Shown here: piece after piece, positions 23,704 through 32,574 of the stretch
Layout of the letters: every line of letters begins with the position of its first letter
Position numbering within the stretch: the stretch's first letter is position 1
NCBI RefSeq assembly: GCF_001898175.1
Contig: NZ_MKTH01000024.1
Span: 167,512-231,511, forward strand
Direction of reading: 5' to 3'
Length of the DNA: 64,000 nt
From: Cellulomonas sp. 73-92
Lineage (GTDB): Bacteria; Actinomycetota; Actinomycetes; Actinomycetales; Cellulomonadaceae
The notes under the pieces: model-generated
Database searches by the model: none
Seen by the model: the letters and a program-made list of their open reading frames with translations, nothing else
What the model was told of the DNA's origin: nothing
Position numbers and translations under genes: made by a program

Positions 23704-24831
23704 TCATCGACCCGAGAGCTTGTCGCGCAGGCGCGCGAACACGCCCGGGTTCGCTGCCGCGAGACGGGCCTCGGGGCGCTCCTCGCCACGGAGGGCGGCC
23801 AGCCGCCGCAGCAGGTCGGCCTGCTCGTCGTCCATCGCCGTGGGCACCTGGACCTCGACGTGGACGTGCAGGTCACCCCGCCCACCGCCGCTGAGGTGGC
23901 CGACGCCGAGGCCACGCAGCACCACCTCCTGGTCCGGCTGCGTGCCGGGCCGCAGGTCCACCTCCTGCGGCCCGTCGAGCGTGTCGAGGGTCAGCAGGGT
24001 GCCCAGCGCCGCGGCCGTCATCGGCACCGAGAGCGTCGCGTGCAGGTCGTCGCCCCGGCGCACGAACACGTCGTGCTTGCGCTCGCGGATCTCGAGGTAC
24101 AGGTCCCCGGCGGGCCCGCCCGCCGGGCCGACCTCCGCCTGGCCCGTGAGCTTGATGCGCGTGCCGGTGTTGACGCCCGCGGGCACGTCCACGCCCACGG
24201 TGCGGCGCGTGCGCACCCGGCCCTCGCCGGCGCAGTCGACGCACGGCTCCGGGATGACGGTCCCGAAGCCGTGGCACGCCGCGCACGGCTGGCTGGTCAT
24301 CACCTGGCCGAGGAAGGATCGCGCGACCCGCTGCACGGTGCCGCGGCCGCCGCACACGGAGCACGTGCGGGGCGAGGTGCCGGGACGGCAGCACGAGCCG
24401 CCGCACGTCGGGCACACCACCGCGGTGTCGACCGTCACCTCGCGGTGGGCGCCGAAGGTGGCCTCCGCGAGGTCGATGTCGAGGCGGACGAGGGCGTCCT
24501 GGCCGCGCCGCGCCCGCGGGATGGGCCCGCGCTGGCTCGCCGCACCCGTGGCCGCGCCGAAGAACGTCTCGAAGATGTCCTGGAAGCCGAACCCGCCGCC
24601 GAAGCCCCCGCCCGGGGCGGTCGGGTCGCCGCCGAGGTCGTAGGCGCGCCGCTTGTCGGGGTTGCCCAGCACGTCGTAGGCGCGCGAGACGTCCTTGAAC
24701 TTCTCCTCGGACGCCGGGTCGTTGCCCGCCACGTCGGGGTGCAGCTCGCGGGCCAGCCGCCGGTAGGCCTTCTTGATCTGCTCCGGCGTCGCGTCCCGCG
24801 GCACGCCGAGGATCTCGTAGTAGTCCGCCAT
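23704..24831 (-). CDS. dnaJ: chaperone DnaJ
   Basis: The protein has 375 residues. The J domain (about 1-68, HPD in LHPDVAG) is followed by a short Gly/Phe region, a four-repeat zinc domain (CPTCGGSC, CSVCGGRG, CAACHGFG, CVDCAGEG) and the C-terminal substrate-binding domain. It stimulates DnaK. Linked to hrcA and 26 bp downstream of it, this is the heat-regulated DnaJ2-type copy. The first zinc repeat is followed by an extra Cys. Confidence 0.96.
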   Translation of the reverse strand: MADYYEILGVPRDATPEQIKKAYRRLARELHPDVAGNDPASEEKFKDVSRAYDVLGNPDKRRAYDLGGDPTAPGGGFGGGFGFQDIFETFFGAATGAASQRGPIPRARRGQDALVRLDIDLAEATFGAHREVTVDTAVVCPTCGGSCCRPGTSPRTCSVCGGRGTVQRVARSFLGQVMTSQPCAACHGFGTVIPEPCVDCAGEGRVRTRRTVGVDVPAGVNTGTRIKLTGQAEVGPAGGPAGDLYLEIRERKHDVFVRRGDDLHATLSVPMTAAALGTLLTLDTLDGPQEVDLRPGTQPDQEVVLRGLGVGHLSGGGRGDLHVHVEVQVPTAMDDEQADLLRRLAALRGEERPEARLAAANPGVFARLRDKLSGR

Positions 24832-24857
24832 GCTCGCTTTCTCTCCGTCCCCGGCCG

Positions 24858-25883
24858 TCAGCCGGCCAGGATCCGGGTCAGGTACCGGGCGACGGCGCGC
24901 ACGGCCGCCATGGTGCCCGGGTAGTCCATGCGGAGCGGGCCCACGGCGCCGAGCCGTGCCACGCCCGCGCCCTCCCCACCGTACGGGCTCGTGACGATGC
25001 TGGCCTCGACGAGGCCCTCGTGCTGCGTCTCGCGGCCGATGCGCACCGCGACCGCGGCGTGGTCCTCGGCCATCTCGCCGAGCAGCCGCAGCAGCACCAC
25101 CTGCTCCTCGAGCGCCTCCAGCACCGGCCCGATGGTGCGCGTGAAGTCCGCGCCGGCGGTGCGCGCGAGGTTGGCCGTGCCGGCCACCACCACCCGCTCC
25201 TCCCGCTCGAGGTCGAGCGTGGACTCGACCTCCTGCACCACGGCCCGGGCGAGCGCCGCGCCGGCGCCCGTGAAGTCATCGGGCAGCGAGCGCAGCGCGC
25301 TGTCGAGATCGGCGAGGCGGCGCCCCACGGCCGCGACGTTGAGCAGCACCCGCAGCCGGCCGACCACCTCGTCGTCGAGCTCGGCGCTCGTCTCCAGCGT
25401 GCGCTGCTCCACGCGCCCCGTCGTGGTGATGATGACGACGAGCAGGTGGCGCGCGCCCACCGGCACCAGCTCGACGTGGCGCAGCGCCGAGCGCCGCAGC
25501 GACGGGTACTGCACCACCGCGACCTGCTGCGTCAGCTGCGCGAGCATCCGGACGGCGCGGTCGACGACGTCGTCGAGGTCGACCGCCTCCTCCAGCAGCG
25601 TCGAGATCGCACGCCGCTCGGCGAGCGAGAGCGGCTTGACGTCCGCGAGGCGGTCGACGAACTGGCGGTAGCCCGTGTCGGTGGGCACGCGCCCGGCCGA
25701 GGTGTGCGGCTGCACGATGTAGCCGGCGTCCTCGAGGGCCGCCATGTCGTTGCGGATGGTGGCGGGCGAGACGCCGAGGTGGTGCCGCTCGGTCAGCGCG
25801 CGCGAGCCGACGGGCTCACGCGTGGCGACGTAGTCCTCGACGATGGCGCGCAGGACGTCCAGCCGCCGATCCTCGCTGTTCAT
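24858..25883 (-). CDS. hrcA: heat-inducible transcription repressor HrcA
   Basis: The protein has 341 residues with an N-terminal winged helix ([20 protein letters not shown] near residue 38) and the HrcA GAF-like dimerisation domain. It represses chaperone genes through CIRCE, and a CIRCE element lies 31 bp upstream of its ATG, so it should control itself and dnaJ. Confidence 0.96.
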   Translation of the reverse strand: MNSEDRRLDVLRAIVEDYVATREPVGSRALTERHHLGVSPATIRNDMAALEDAGYIVQPHTSAGRVPTDTGYRQFVDRLADVKPLSLAERRAISTLLEEAVDLDDVVDRAVRMLAQLTQQVAVVQYPSLRRSALRHVELVPVGARHLLVVIITTTGRVEQRTLETSAELDDEVVGRLRVLLNVAAVGRRLADLDSALRSLPDDFTGAGAALARAVVQEVESTLDLEREERVVVAGTANLARTAGADFTRTIGPVLEALEEQVVLLRLLGEMAEDHAAVAVRIGRETQHEGLVEASIVTSPYGGEGAGVARLGAVGPLRMDYPGTMAAVRAVARYLTRILAG

Positions 25884-25914
25884 CCGTCCCTCCCGCCGCC
25901 GTCGGGGCCACCCG

Positions 25915-25941
25915 GTAGCACTCGTGCGCCCAGAGTGCCAA
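25915..25941. promoter_or_regulatory. CIRCE element (HrcA operator)
   Basis: GTAGCACTC - 9 nt - GAGTGCCAA matches the CIRCE consensus TTAGCACTC-N9-GAGTGCTAA with one change in each arm. It sits between the MFS gene stop and hrcA. Confidence 0.93.
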
Positions 25942-25943
25942 TT

Positions 25944-27434
25944 CTACGGCGTCGGTGTCGAGGGACCCGCCGCCGCCGGCTCGACCCGGCGCCGCGCCCG
26001 CAGGTCCACGCCCGCGACGACGAGCGCCACCACGACGAGCGCGATGGTCACCAGCATCGCGCGGCCGGCCGCGTCGCGGCCGCGACCACCGGCGGCGAGC
26101 GTCGCGTAGTACGTCGACAGCGCGACCGCCACGCCGAGCGCCGTCCCGATGCGCTGGCCCACCTGCAGCATCGAACCGGCGACGCCGGCACGCGCCACCG
26201 GCACCCGCGACAGCGTCAGCGTCTGGTTCGGCGAGATGACCAGACCGCTGCCGACGCCGGCGACGAGCAGCGGCGCCGCCATCACCCAGCCCACCCCGGG
26301 CGGCCCGACGAGACGCACCGCCAGGTCGGTGAGGGCGATCCCCACGCCGACGAGCACGAGGCCGACGACGACCAGCGTGCGCCCGTGCGTCGCCACGAGC
26401 CGGCCGGAGCAGTGCGCCGCCACGCCGGAGCCGATGGCGAACGGCGTGGCCACCAGGCCGGCCTGCAGCGCCGAGAAGCCCGCGACCTGCTGCAGGTAGA
26501 GGGTCACGACGAGGAACACCGAGGTGAAGCCTGCGAAGTACGCCATGCCGAGCAGCGCTCCGTTGCGGAACGAGGGCTCGCGCAGCACGTTCGGGTCGAG
26601 GACGGCCGAGGCGGTCCGCCGCTGGTACGCCCGCTCCCAGCCCACCGTCACCACGCCGAGCGCAGCGGCGCCCGCCAGCCACCACCACCGGCGCGGGTCG
26701 TCGTGCGCGCCGGTGGTCGTGACGAAGGGGACCATCGCGGCCGTCACCGTCCCGGCCACCAGGACGAGCCCGACGACGTCCAGCAGCGGCCGGCGCCCGG
26801 GCGCGGGGCGGCCCCGCGGGAGCCACCGCAGCGCCAGGGGCAGCACCACGGCGATGACGGGGACGTTGACGAAGAACACCCAGCGCCACCCGCTCTGCGC
26901 GCCGGCGACCTGGATGATCAGGCCGCCGAGCAGGGGCCCGACCGCCGTGGACACGCCGATCGTCGCGCCGAACGTCCCGAAGGCCCGCCCCCGCTCGAAG
27001 CCCCGGAACATCTGCTGGATGGTCCCGACCACCTGCGGGTTGAGCAGGCCGGCGCTCGCGCCCTGCAGCAGCCGCATGACCGCGAGCACCGAGTCGGTCG
27101 GGGCGAGCCCCGCGCCCAGGCTCGTCAGGCCGAAGGCCACGAGGCCGACGACGAACAGCGCCCGCCGGCCGCGCGCGTCGCCGAGCCGCCCCGCGGGCAC
27201 CAGCGCGAGCCCGAACGCCAGCGTGTAGCCGGCGACGATCAGCTGGAGCTCGCCGGCCCCGGCGTGCAGCCCGCGCTCGATGGACGGCAGCGCGACGTTG
27301 ACGATCGAGACGTCGAGCATCGTGATGAAGCCGATCGCCATGCACACCCAGAGCGCACGCCAGCGTCGCGGGTCGGGCTCCGTCGGGGCCGGTACCGGCG
27401 CGGGCTGGTCGGCGGTCGTGGGGTCGGGCGTCAC
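25944..27434 (-). CDS. MFS drug/proton antiporter, DHA2-like (14-helix type)
   Basis: The protein has 496 residues from a GTG. Motif C-like and motif A signatures are visible (MLDVSIVNVALPSIERGL near residue 40; GRLGDARGRRALFVVG near 83), with about 14 membrane helices. Such exporters pump out hydrophobic compounds. TAGGAC ends six bases before the GTG, suggesting a leaderless transcript. The stop is only 2 bp before CIRCE, so read-through into hrcA is possible. Confidence 0.9.
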   Translation of the reverse strand: MTPDPTTADQPAPVPAPTEPDPRRWRALWVCMAIGFITMLDVSIVNVALPSIERGLHAGAGELQLIVAGYTLAFGLALVPAGRLGDARGRRALFVVGLVAFGLTSLGAGLAPTDSVLAVMRLLQGASAGLLNPQVVGTIQQMFRGFERGRAFGTFGATIGVSTAVGPLLGGLIIQVAGAQSGWRWVFFVNVPVIAVVLPLALRWLPRGRPAPGRRPLLDVVGLVLVAGTVTAAMVPFVTTTGAHDDPRRWWWLAGAAALGVVTVGWERAYQRRTASAVLDPNVLREPSFRNGALLGMAYFAGFTSVFLVVTLYLQQVAGFSALQAGLVATPFAIGSGVAAHCSGRLVATHGRTLVVVGLVLVGVGIALTDLAVRLVGPPGVGWVMAAPLLVAGVGSGLVISPNQTLTLSRVPVARAGVAGSMLQVGQRIGTALGVAVALSTYYATLAAGGRGRDAAGRAMLVTIALVVVALVVAGVDLRARRRVEPAAAGPSTPTP

Positions 27435-27509
27435 CGGGGAGTCCTATCACGGCCGGCCCCCGGCGGGGCGGTGCCGCCGGGCGGCCGCGCTCGTCGTAGG
27501 TTGCGGCGC

Positions 27510-28361
27510 GTGAGCAGCGACCGCTACGGCCCCGACGTGCTGTCCGGGGCGACCTCGCACCATCGGCAGCGTCCCCGCTCCCGGCCCCAGGCGGCGGAGC
27601 CGGGGCTCGTCGTCGAGGACGTGACGAGCGGCTTCGTCGGAGCGGTGGTGCACGTCGAGAAGTCCGGCGGCCAGCACGTCGTCGTGCTCGAGGACCGCCA
27701 CGGCCGGACCCGCACGTTCCCGCTCGGCCCGGGGTTCTGGGTGGACGGGGAGCCCGTGATCCTCGCGGCACCGGTCGCCGCGACGCCGACGACGCCGGCC
27801 CGCACCGCCTCGGGGTCCCGCGCGGTCGCCGGGGTCAGGGCCCGCGTGGCACGCGGCAGCCGCATCTGGGTGGAGGGCAAGCACGACGCCGAGCTCGTCG
27901 AGAAGGTCTGGGGCGACGACCTGCGCATCGAGGGGGTCGTCGTCGAGCCGCTCGACGGGGCGGACCACCTCGTCGACGCCGTGCGGGCGTTCGCCCCGGG
28001 CTTCGACCGCCGGCTCGGGGTGCTCGTCGACCACCTGGTCCCCGGCAGCAAGGAGAGCCGCATCGCGGCGGAGGCGGTGCGCGCCGCGCCCTCCGGCACG
28101 GTGCTCGTGCTGGGCCACCCGTACGTGGACGTCTGGCAGGCCGTGCGCCCCGAGCGGCTCGGGCTGCGGGCGTGGCCGACGATCGAGCGGGGCACCGAGT
28201 GGAAGCTCGGCGTGCTGCGGGCGCTGGGGTGGGACACCACCGACGAGCACGCGACCGCCCGCGCCTGGGCGCGCATCCTCGGCTCGGTGCGGTCCTACGC
28301 GGACCTCGACCCGGCCCTGCTGGGCCGGGTCGAGGAGCTGATCGACTTCGTGACGGCCTAG
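27510..28361 (+). CDS. DUF3097 family protein
   Basis: The protein has 283 residues from the GTG at 27510. I recognise the actinobacterial DUF3097 family. A segment IWVEGKHDAELVEKVWGDDL with a later DHLVPGSKE resembles a Toprim-like fold with an acidic metal site, so nucleic-acid or nucleotide chemistry is conceivable; this is inference. TAGGTT ends seven bases before the start. The stop overlaps that of the convergent gene in CTAG. Confidence 0.85.
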   Translation: MSSDRYGPDVLSGATSHHRQRPRSRPQAAEPGLVVEDVTSGFVGAVVHVEKSGGQHVVVLEDRHGRTRTFPLGPGFWVDGEPVILAAPVAATPTTPARTASGSRAVAGVRARVARGSRIWVEGKHDAELVEKVWGDDLRIEGVVVEPLDGADHLVDAVRAFAPGFDRRLGVLVDHLVPGSKESRIAAEAVRAAPSGTVLVLGHPYVDVWQAVRPERLGLRAWPTIERGTEWKLGVLRALGWDTTDEHATARAWARILGSVRSYADLDPALLGRVEELIDFVTA

Positions 28362-29416
28362 GCGGGCAGCTGCGGCTGCTCCCCCGTCAGCCGGCGGTAG
28401 AGGTAGGCGCTGGCGAGCAGCACCCACGGCACCGCGACCAGGAGGCCGACGCCGCAGAGGATCGCGCCCACGATGACGATGACGACGGACAGCACGTAGA
28501 AGACGACCGTCTGGCCCGCGTTGCGGGTGACCAGCTCGACGCTGCCGCGGATCGCGTCCAGGGGCGCGGCCTGCCGGTCGATGAGGACGAAGTACGCGAG
28601 CAGCAGGAAGAACTGGACGACGATCGCCAGCAGCCCGCCGATGATCGGGATCGCCCGCACCACGCCCTCCGCCACCGCGATGATGAGGGCGAGCACCACG
28701 ACCGGCCCGGCGTTCTCGATGTGGAAGAACTCGGCGAAGGTGGGGCGGTGCCCGCGCGTCACCGTCAGGGCCACCCGCACGAACTGCGCCTGGATGAGCG
28801 CGACGATGAGGGCGCCGACGATGCCGAGCACGAACGCCGAGAACGAGAAGGACGCGCCGGCGAACCCGCGGAAGCCGTTGCCGCTGAAGACGTGCCCCCA
28901 GCCACCGAAGATCACCGAGACGACGGAGAGCACGATGAGGCCGCCGATGAACCACACGACGGCGGCCCCGGCGAACGTCCAGCCGACCCGCTGGAACGCC
29001 TTCCACCCGTCGGACAGGGCGACGCTGAACAGCGACGGCTGCGGCATGCCCGGCGCGTACCCGGCGGGAGGCTGCTGGTAGGCGGGCGGGGGCGCCTGCT
29101 GGTAGCCATAGCCGGGCTGCTGGTAGCCGGGCGGCGGGGCCTGGTACCCGGGCGGCGGGTACGACGCGGCGCCCGGCGGGTACGACCCCGGCGGCGGGTA
29201 CGACGCGGGCGGCGGGTACGCCTCGGGGGGCGGGTAGGCGCCGGGGGTCGGCGGCTCGGGGGCGGCCGGCGGCTCGACGGGCGCCGGCGGTTCGACGACG
29301 CCCGGCACGGCAGGCTCCGGGACGTGCGGGCTGCCGGGCTCCGGGACGGCGGGGGCGGGCTGGTCGGGACTCGTCTGGTCCTCGCGGGGCTCGTCTCCGC
29401 CGGGGATCGTGCTCAT
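28358..29416 (-). CDS. multi-pass membrane protein with Pro/Tyr/Gln-rich N-terminus
   Basis: The protein has 352 residues from the ATG at 29416 (AAGGA nearby); an upstream ATG lies in the promoter region. Residues 1-125 are disordered and rich in Pro, Tyr and Gln (repeats such as YPPP, GYQQ). The rest has about six membrane helices resembling DUF975/glycerophosphoryl-diesterase membrane-domain proteins. Function is unknown. It is divergent from another protein with the same kind of N-terminus (29572). Confidence 0.82.
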   Translation of the reverse strand: MSTIPGGDEPREDQTSPDQPAPAVPEPGSPHVPEPAVPGVVEPPAPVEPPAAPEPPTPGAYPPPEAYPPPASYPPPGSYPPGAASYPPPGYQAPPPGYQQPGYGYQQAPPPAYQQPPAGYAPGMPQPSLFSVALSDGWKAFQRVGWTFAGAAVVWFIGGLIVLSVVSVIFGGWGHVFSGNGFRGFAGASFSFSAFVLGIVGALIVALIQAQFVRVALTVTRGHRPTFAEFFHIENAGPVVVLALIIAVAEGVVRAIPIIGGLLAIVVQFFLLLAYFVLIDRQAAPLDAIRGSVELVTRNAGQTVVFYVLSVVIVIVGAILCGVGLLVAVPWVLLASAYLYRRLTGEQPQLPA

Positions 29417-29477
29417 CACGCGTCCTTCCTCGTCAGCCCTCTGGTGCGGTCGCGCCGGGGCGCGGTGCGACAAGTCT

Positions 29478-29491
29478 CCCGTCCTGTGCAG
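29478..29491. promoter_or_regulatory. palindrome in divergent promoter region
   Basis: GTCCTG-TG-CAGGAC is a 6-bp inverted repeat between the two divergent Pro/Tyr/Gln-rich membrane protein genes. A second, shorter CCTGCAGG palindrome lies about 30 bp to the right. Either may be a shared operator; this is inference. Confidence 0.35.
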
Positions 29492-29571
29492 GACGCGCAA
29501 CAGGGGGTACCACTACGGTCGTCCTGCAGGCGCACCATCACCGTGATCACCGACCGAAGAAGGCTGGAGCC

Positions 29572-30237
29572 ATGAGCACCGAAGGCACGCCCGATCCCGC
29601 ACCCGAGCCCGCCGGGCCCGTCGGCGGCGACGCCGCCGGGGTACCCGAGCCCGCGCCGCCCGCACAGCCGCTCGACCCGCCCGCCCCCGCGGGGTCCTTC
29701 CCGCCCCCGGACGCGACCGGCCAGCCGGACGCGGCCGCGTCCTACCCACCTCCGGGGTACGCGCAGGCGCCCTACGGCCAGCCGTACGCCGAGCCCGGCC
29801 CCGCCGGCGGCTACGAGCAGGCGCCGCCGCAGCCCGGGTACCAGCAGGCACCGCCGTACGGGTATCAGCAGCCCGCGTACCAGCAGCCGTACGCCGGCCA
29901 GGCGGCACCGCTGTCCCCGTCCGACGAGCGGCTGTGGGCCACGCTGGCGCACATCGGCGGCATCCTGTTCGGCTTCATCGCTCCCCTGGTCATCTGGCTG
30001 GTGTTCCGTGGGCGGAGCCGTTTCGTCGACGACCAGGGCAAGGAGGCCCTGAACTTCCAGATCCTCCTGGTCATCGCGGCCATCGGGTTCTCGATCATCA
30101 CGGCGGTGACGCTCGGGATCGGCGGGCTCCTGTTCCTGTCCTTCATCGTCGCGCTCGTCTTCATGATCCAGGGGGCGATCGCCGCCAACCGCGGCGACCT
30201 GTACCGCTACCCGCTCAACTGGCGCATCATCAAGTGA
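29572..30237 (+). CDS. DUF4870 domain membrane protein with Pro/Tyr/Gln-rich N-terminus
   Basis: The protein has 221 residues. The N-terminal 110 residues are Pro/Ala/Tyr/Gln-rich (GYQQAPP-type repeats). The C-terminal part matches DUF4870: ERLWATLAHIGGILFGF, three membrane helices, and FVDDQGKEALNFQI between helices. AAGGCTGGAGCC precedes the ATG. Function is unknown. Confidence 0.88.
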   Translation: MSTEGTPDPAPEPAGPVGGDAAGVPEPAPPAQPLDPPAPAGSFPPPDATGQPDAAASYPPPGYAQAPYGQPYAEPGPAGGYEQAPPQPGYQQAPPYGYQQPAYQQPYAGQAAPLSPSDERLWATLAHIGGILFGFIAPLVIWLVFRGRSRFVDDQGKEALNFQILLVIAAIGFSIITAVTLGIGGLLFLSFIVALVFMIQGAIAANRGDLYRYPLNWRIIK

Positions 30238-30244
30238 GCTGACC

Positions 30245-30273
30245 GGCGGGGGGCGGCCCGGCCGTCCCCCGCC
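30245..30273 (+). terminator. hairpin after the DUF4870 gene
   Basis: An 8-bp perfect stem GGCGGGGG / CCCCCGCC enclosing a CGGCC/GGCCG inner repeat, just after the stop. No U-tract. Confidence 0.6.
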
Positions 30274-30330
30274 GTCTCACGCGGTGACCCGTCCGGGCAT
30301 GTCCCGCACCGCCACCCGGTTGTCCTGGTC

Positions 30331-30813
30331 ATGGCCCTCTACGACATCCCGTTCCGCCGGATGGACGGCACGTCCACGTCCCTCGCCGAGCACCGCGACG
30401 ACGTCGTGCTCGTCGTCAACGTCGCCTCCCGGTGCGGGTACACGCCCCAGTACGCCGGCCTCGAGGCGCTCCACGAGAAGCTCGGTCCTCGCGGCCTCAC
30501 CGTGCTCGGCTTCCCGAGCAACCAGTTCCTGCAGGAGCTCGGCACCAACGAGGCGGTGGCGCAGTTCTGCTCCACCACCTACGGGGTGACGTTCCCGGTG
30601 CTGGACCGTGTCCGCGTCAACGGGCGCCACGAGCACCCGCTGTACACGGAGCTGAAGAAGGCGCCGGACGTCGACGGCAAGGCCGGCAAGGTGGCGTGGA
30701 ACTTCGAGAAGTTCGTCGTGCTCCCGGGCGGCGTGGTGCACCGGTTCCGCAGCAAGACCGAGCCCGACGACCCGGCGCTCGTCGACCTCATCGAGCAGCA
30801 CCTGCCGCGCTGA
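30331..30813 (+). CDS. glutathione peroxidase-family peroxidase
   Basis: The protein has 160 residues. The peroxidatic Cys is in ASRCGYTPQY near residue 36, with the family's Gln in GFPSNQF and Trp/Asn in VAWNFEKF. Cys replaces selenocysteine. Bacterial members usually use thioredoxin rather than glutathione, so this is a thiol peroxidase for organic hydroperoxides. It converges on hemW with a 6-bp gap. Confidence 0.94.
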   Translation: MALYDIPFRRMDGTSTSLAEHRDDVVLVVNVASRCGYTPQYAGLEALHEKLGPRGLTVLGFPSNQFLQELGTNEAVAQFCSTTYGVTFPVLDRVRVNGRHEHPLYTELKKAPDVDGKAGKVAWNFEKFVVLPGGVVHRFRSKTEPDDPALVDLIEQHLPR

Positions 30814-30819
30814 CGCCGG

Positions 30820-32052
30820 CTACGCCACCAGGGTGCGCACCACCGCGTCGGCGAGCAGCCGGCCGCGGCGGGTGAGGACCACGCGCGGGTGCGCCCGGTC
30901 CAGCGCCGGCCGGGGTTCGACGAGGCCGTCGGCGACGAGCCCCGCGACGGCGTGCCGGCCGGCGTCCGAGAGCGCCGACGCCGGCAGCCCGGAGGCCAGC
31001 CGCACCTCCAGGAGCACGCGCTCCAGGGCGCGGGTGTCGGCGGAGAGCACCTCCCGGCCGGTGGCCGGCGACAGGCCCGCCTCGAGGCGGTCGGCGTAGG
31101 CGCGGGGGTGCTTGACGTTCCACCAGCGCACGCCGCCGACGTGGCTGTGGGCACCAGGACCGATCCCCCACCAGTCGTCGCCACGCCAGTAGGCGAGGTT
31201 GTGGCGGCAGGCGTCGGCCGGGCGGCGCGCCCAGTTCGACACCTCGTACCAGTGCAGGCCGGAGGCGGCGAACAGCTCGTCGGCGAGCTCGTACTTGGCC
31301 GCCTGGTCGTCCTCGTCGGGAGCGGCCACCTCGCCCCGGCGCACCTGGGCACCCATCTTGGTCCCGGGCTCGACGACGAGCGCGTACGCCGAGACGTGCT
31401 CCACGCCGGTCGCGAGCGCGGCCTCGACCGAGGCCCGCCAGTCGGCCAGCGACTCCCCAGGCGTGCCGTAGATGAGGTCGAGAGACGTGCGCAGCCCCGC
31501 CTCCCGCGCCCAGCGGACCACGTCCGGGATCCGCTCCGGGTGGTGCGTGCGGTCGAGCGTCGCCAGGACGTGCGGCACCGCGGACTGCATCCCGAAGGAG
31601 ACCCGGGTGAAGCCCGCCGACGCCAGCGCCGCGAGCGACGCCGGCGTCACCGAGTCGGGGTTGGCCTCGGTGGTCACCTCGGCGTCGTCGGCCAGCCCCC
31701 AGGCCTCGCGCACGGCGACGAGCAGCGCGGCGAGGTCCGCGGCCTGCAGCACGGTCGGGGTGCCGCCCCCGACGAAGACGGTCGAGACCTGCCGCGCCGG
31801 CAGCCCGGCCTCGTCGAGCACCCGCGCGGCCAGCGCGACCTCGCGTGCCGCGGTGCGCGCGTACGAGGCCTGGCTCGCGCCGCCGCCGAGCTCGGCGGAC
31901 GTGTAGGTGTTGAAGTCGCAGTACCCGCAGCGCACCCGGCAGAACGGCACGTGCACGTAGACGCCGAACGCCCGCTCGGTGGCCCCCACGGCGACCGAGC
32001 GCGGCAGGGCGCCGTCGGCCGGTGCGGGGTCGCCGTCGGGGAGCGCGGGCAT
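30820..32052 (-). CDS. hemW: radical SAM protein HemW
   Basis: The protein has 410 residues. The radical SAM Cys motif CRVRCGYC with the HemW-type following Phe (DFNTY) is near residue 38. HemW resembles coproporphyrinogen dehydrogenase but acts as a heme-binding chaperone. CACGAT ends six bases before the ATG, a possible leaderless promoter, divergent from merR. Confidence 0.93.
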   Translation of the reverse strand: MPALPDGDPAPADGALPRSVAVGATERAFGVYVHVPFCRVRCGYCDFNTYTSAELGGGASQASYARTAAREVALAARVLDEAGLPARQVSTVFVGGGTPTVLQAADLAALLVAVREAWGLADDAEVTTEANPDSVTPASLAALASAGFTRVSFGMQSAVPHVLATLDRTHHPERIPDVVRWAREAGLRTSLDLIYGTPGESLADWRASVEAALATGVEHVSAYALVVEPGTKMGAQVRRGEVAAPDEDDQAAKYELADELFAASGLHWYEVSNWARRPADACRHNLAYWRGDDWWGIGPGAHSHVGGVRWWNVKHPRAYADRLEAGLSPATGREVLSADTRALERVLLEVRLASGLPASALSDAGRHAVAGLVADGLVEPRPALDRAHPRVVLTRRGRLLADAVVRTLVA

Positions 32053-32084
32053 GCGGCCATCGTGCCATCGGCCCGCGCCGCCCC

Positions 32085-32114
32085 TTGCTTCGAGCGCGCT
32101 CGAACTCCTAGCGT
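32085..32114 (+). promoter_or_regulatory. merR promoter with MerR-type operator
   Basis: -35 TTGCTT and -10 TAGCGT (32109-32114) are separated by 18 bp that include the perfect palindrome TTCGAGCGCGCTCGAA (32089-32104). Long-spacer promoters with a palindrome between the boxes are the hallmark of MerR control. The -10 ends six bases before the ATG, so the mRNA is probably leaderless. Confidence 0.8.
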
Positions 32115-32120
32115 CGGGCC

Positions 32121-32504
32121 ATGACCACGGCGACCGCGGAACGCACGTACACCATCGAGCAGGTGTCGGCCGAGACCGGGCTGACGCCCCACACGCTGCG
32201 CTACTACGAGCGCATCGGCCTGCTCGAGGAGGTGCCGCGGGCCGTCTCGGGGCACCGTCGCTACACCGAGGACGACCTCGGCTGGGTGCGCTTCGTCGTC
32301 ATGCTGCGCCAGACCGGCATGTCGATCGCCGACTCGCTGCACTTCATGGAGCTGACCCGCGCCGGGGACCACACGATCGGCGACCGCGTGCGCGTGCTGC
32401 GCGCGCATCGCGACGACCTCGTCGCGCAGCTCGCGGTGCTGCAGCGCCACCTCGGGGCGATCAACCGCAAGATCGACATCTACGAGGGTCTGCTCGAGCG
32501 TTGA
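32121..32504 (+). CDS. MerR-family transcriptional regulator
   Basis: The protein has 127 residues. The MerR winged helix (YTIEQVSAETGLTPHTLRYYERIGLL) is followed by a dimerisation coiled coil. It has no C-terminal Cys cluster or drug-binding domain, so its signal is unknown. It most resembles regulators paired with aldo/keto reductases. The same operator stands before this gene and the reductase, so it probably regulates both. Confidence 0.93.
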   Translation: MTTATAERTYTIEQVSAETGLTPHTLRYYERIGLLEEVPRAVSGHRRYTEDDLGWVRFVVMLRQTGMSIADSLHFMELTRAGDHTIGDRVRVLRAHRDDLVAQLAVLQRHLGAINRKIDIYEGLLER

Positions 32505-32531
32505 CTGCGAGCGCGCTCGAACTCCTAGCGT
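32501..32531 (+). promoter_or_regulatory. aldo/keto reductase promoter with MerR-type operator
   Basis: -35 TTGACT, 19-bp spacer containing CGAGCGCGCTCG, -10 TAGCGT. From CGAGCGCG through the -10, 24 bases are identical to the merR promoter. The merR stop codon TGA lies within the -35 box. Confidence 0.85.
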
Positions 32532-32574
32532 CCTCGACCGGGACCCGACCTGCGGGCCCCGGGAGGGGATGACG

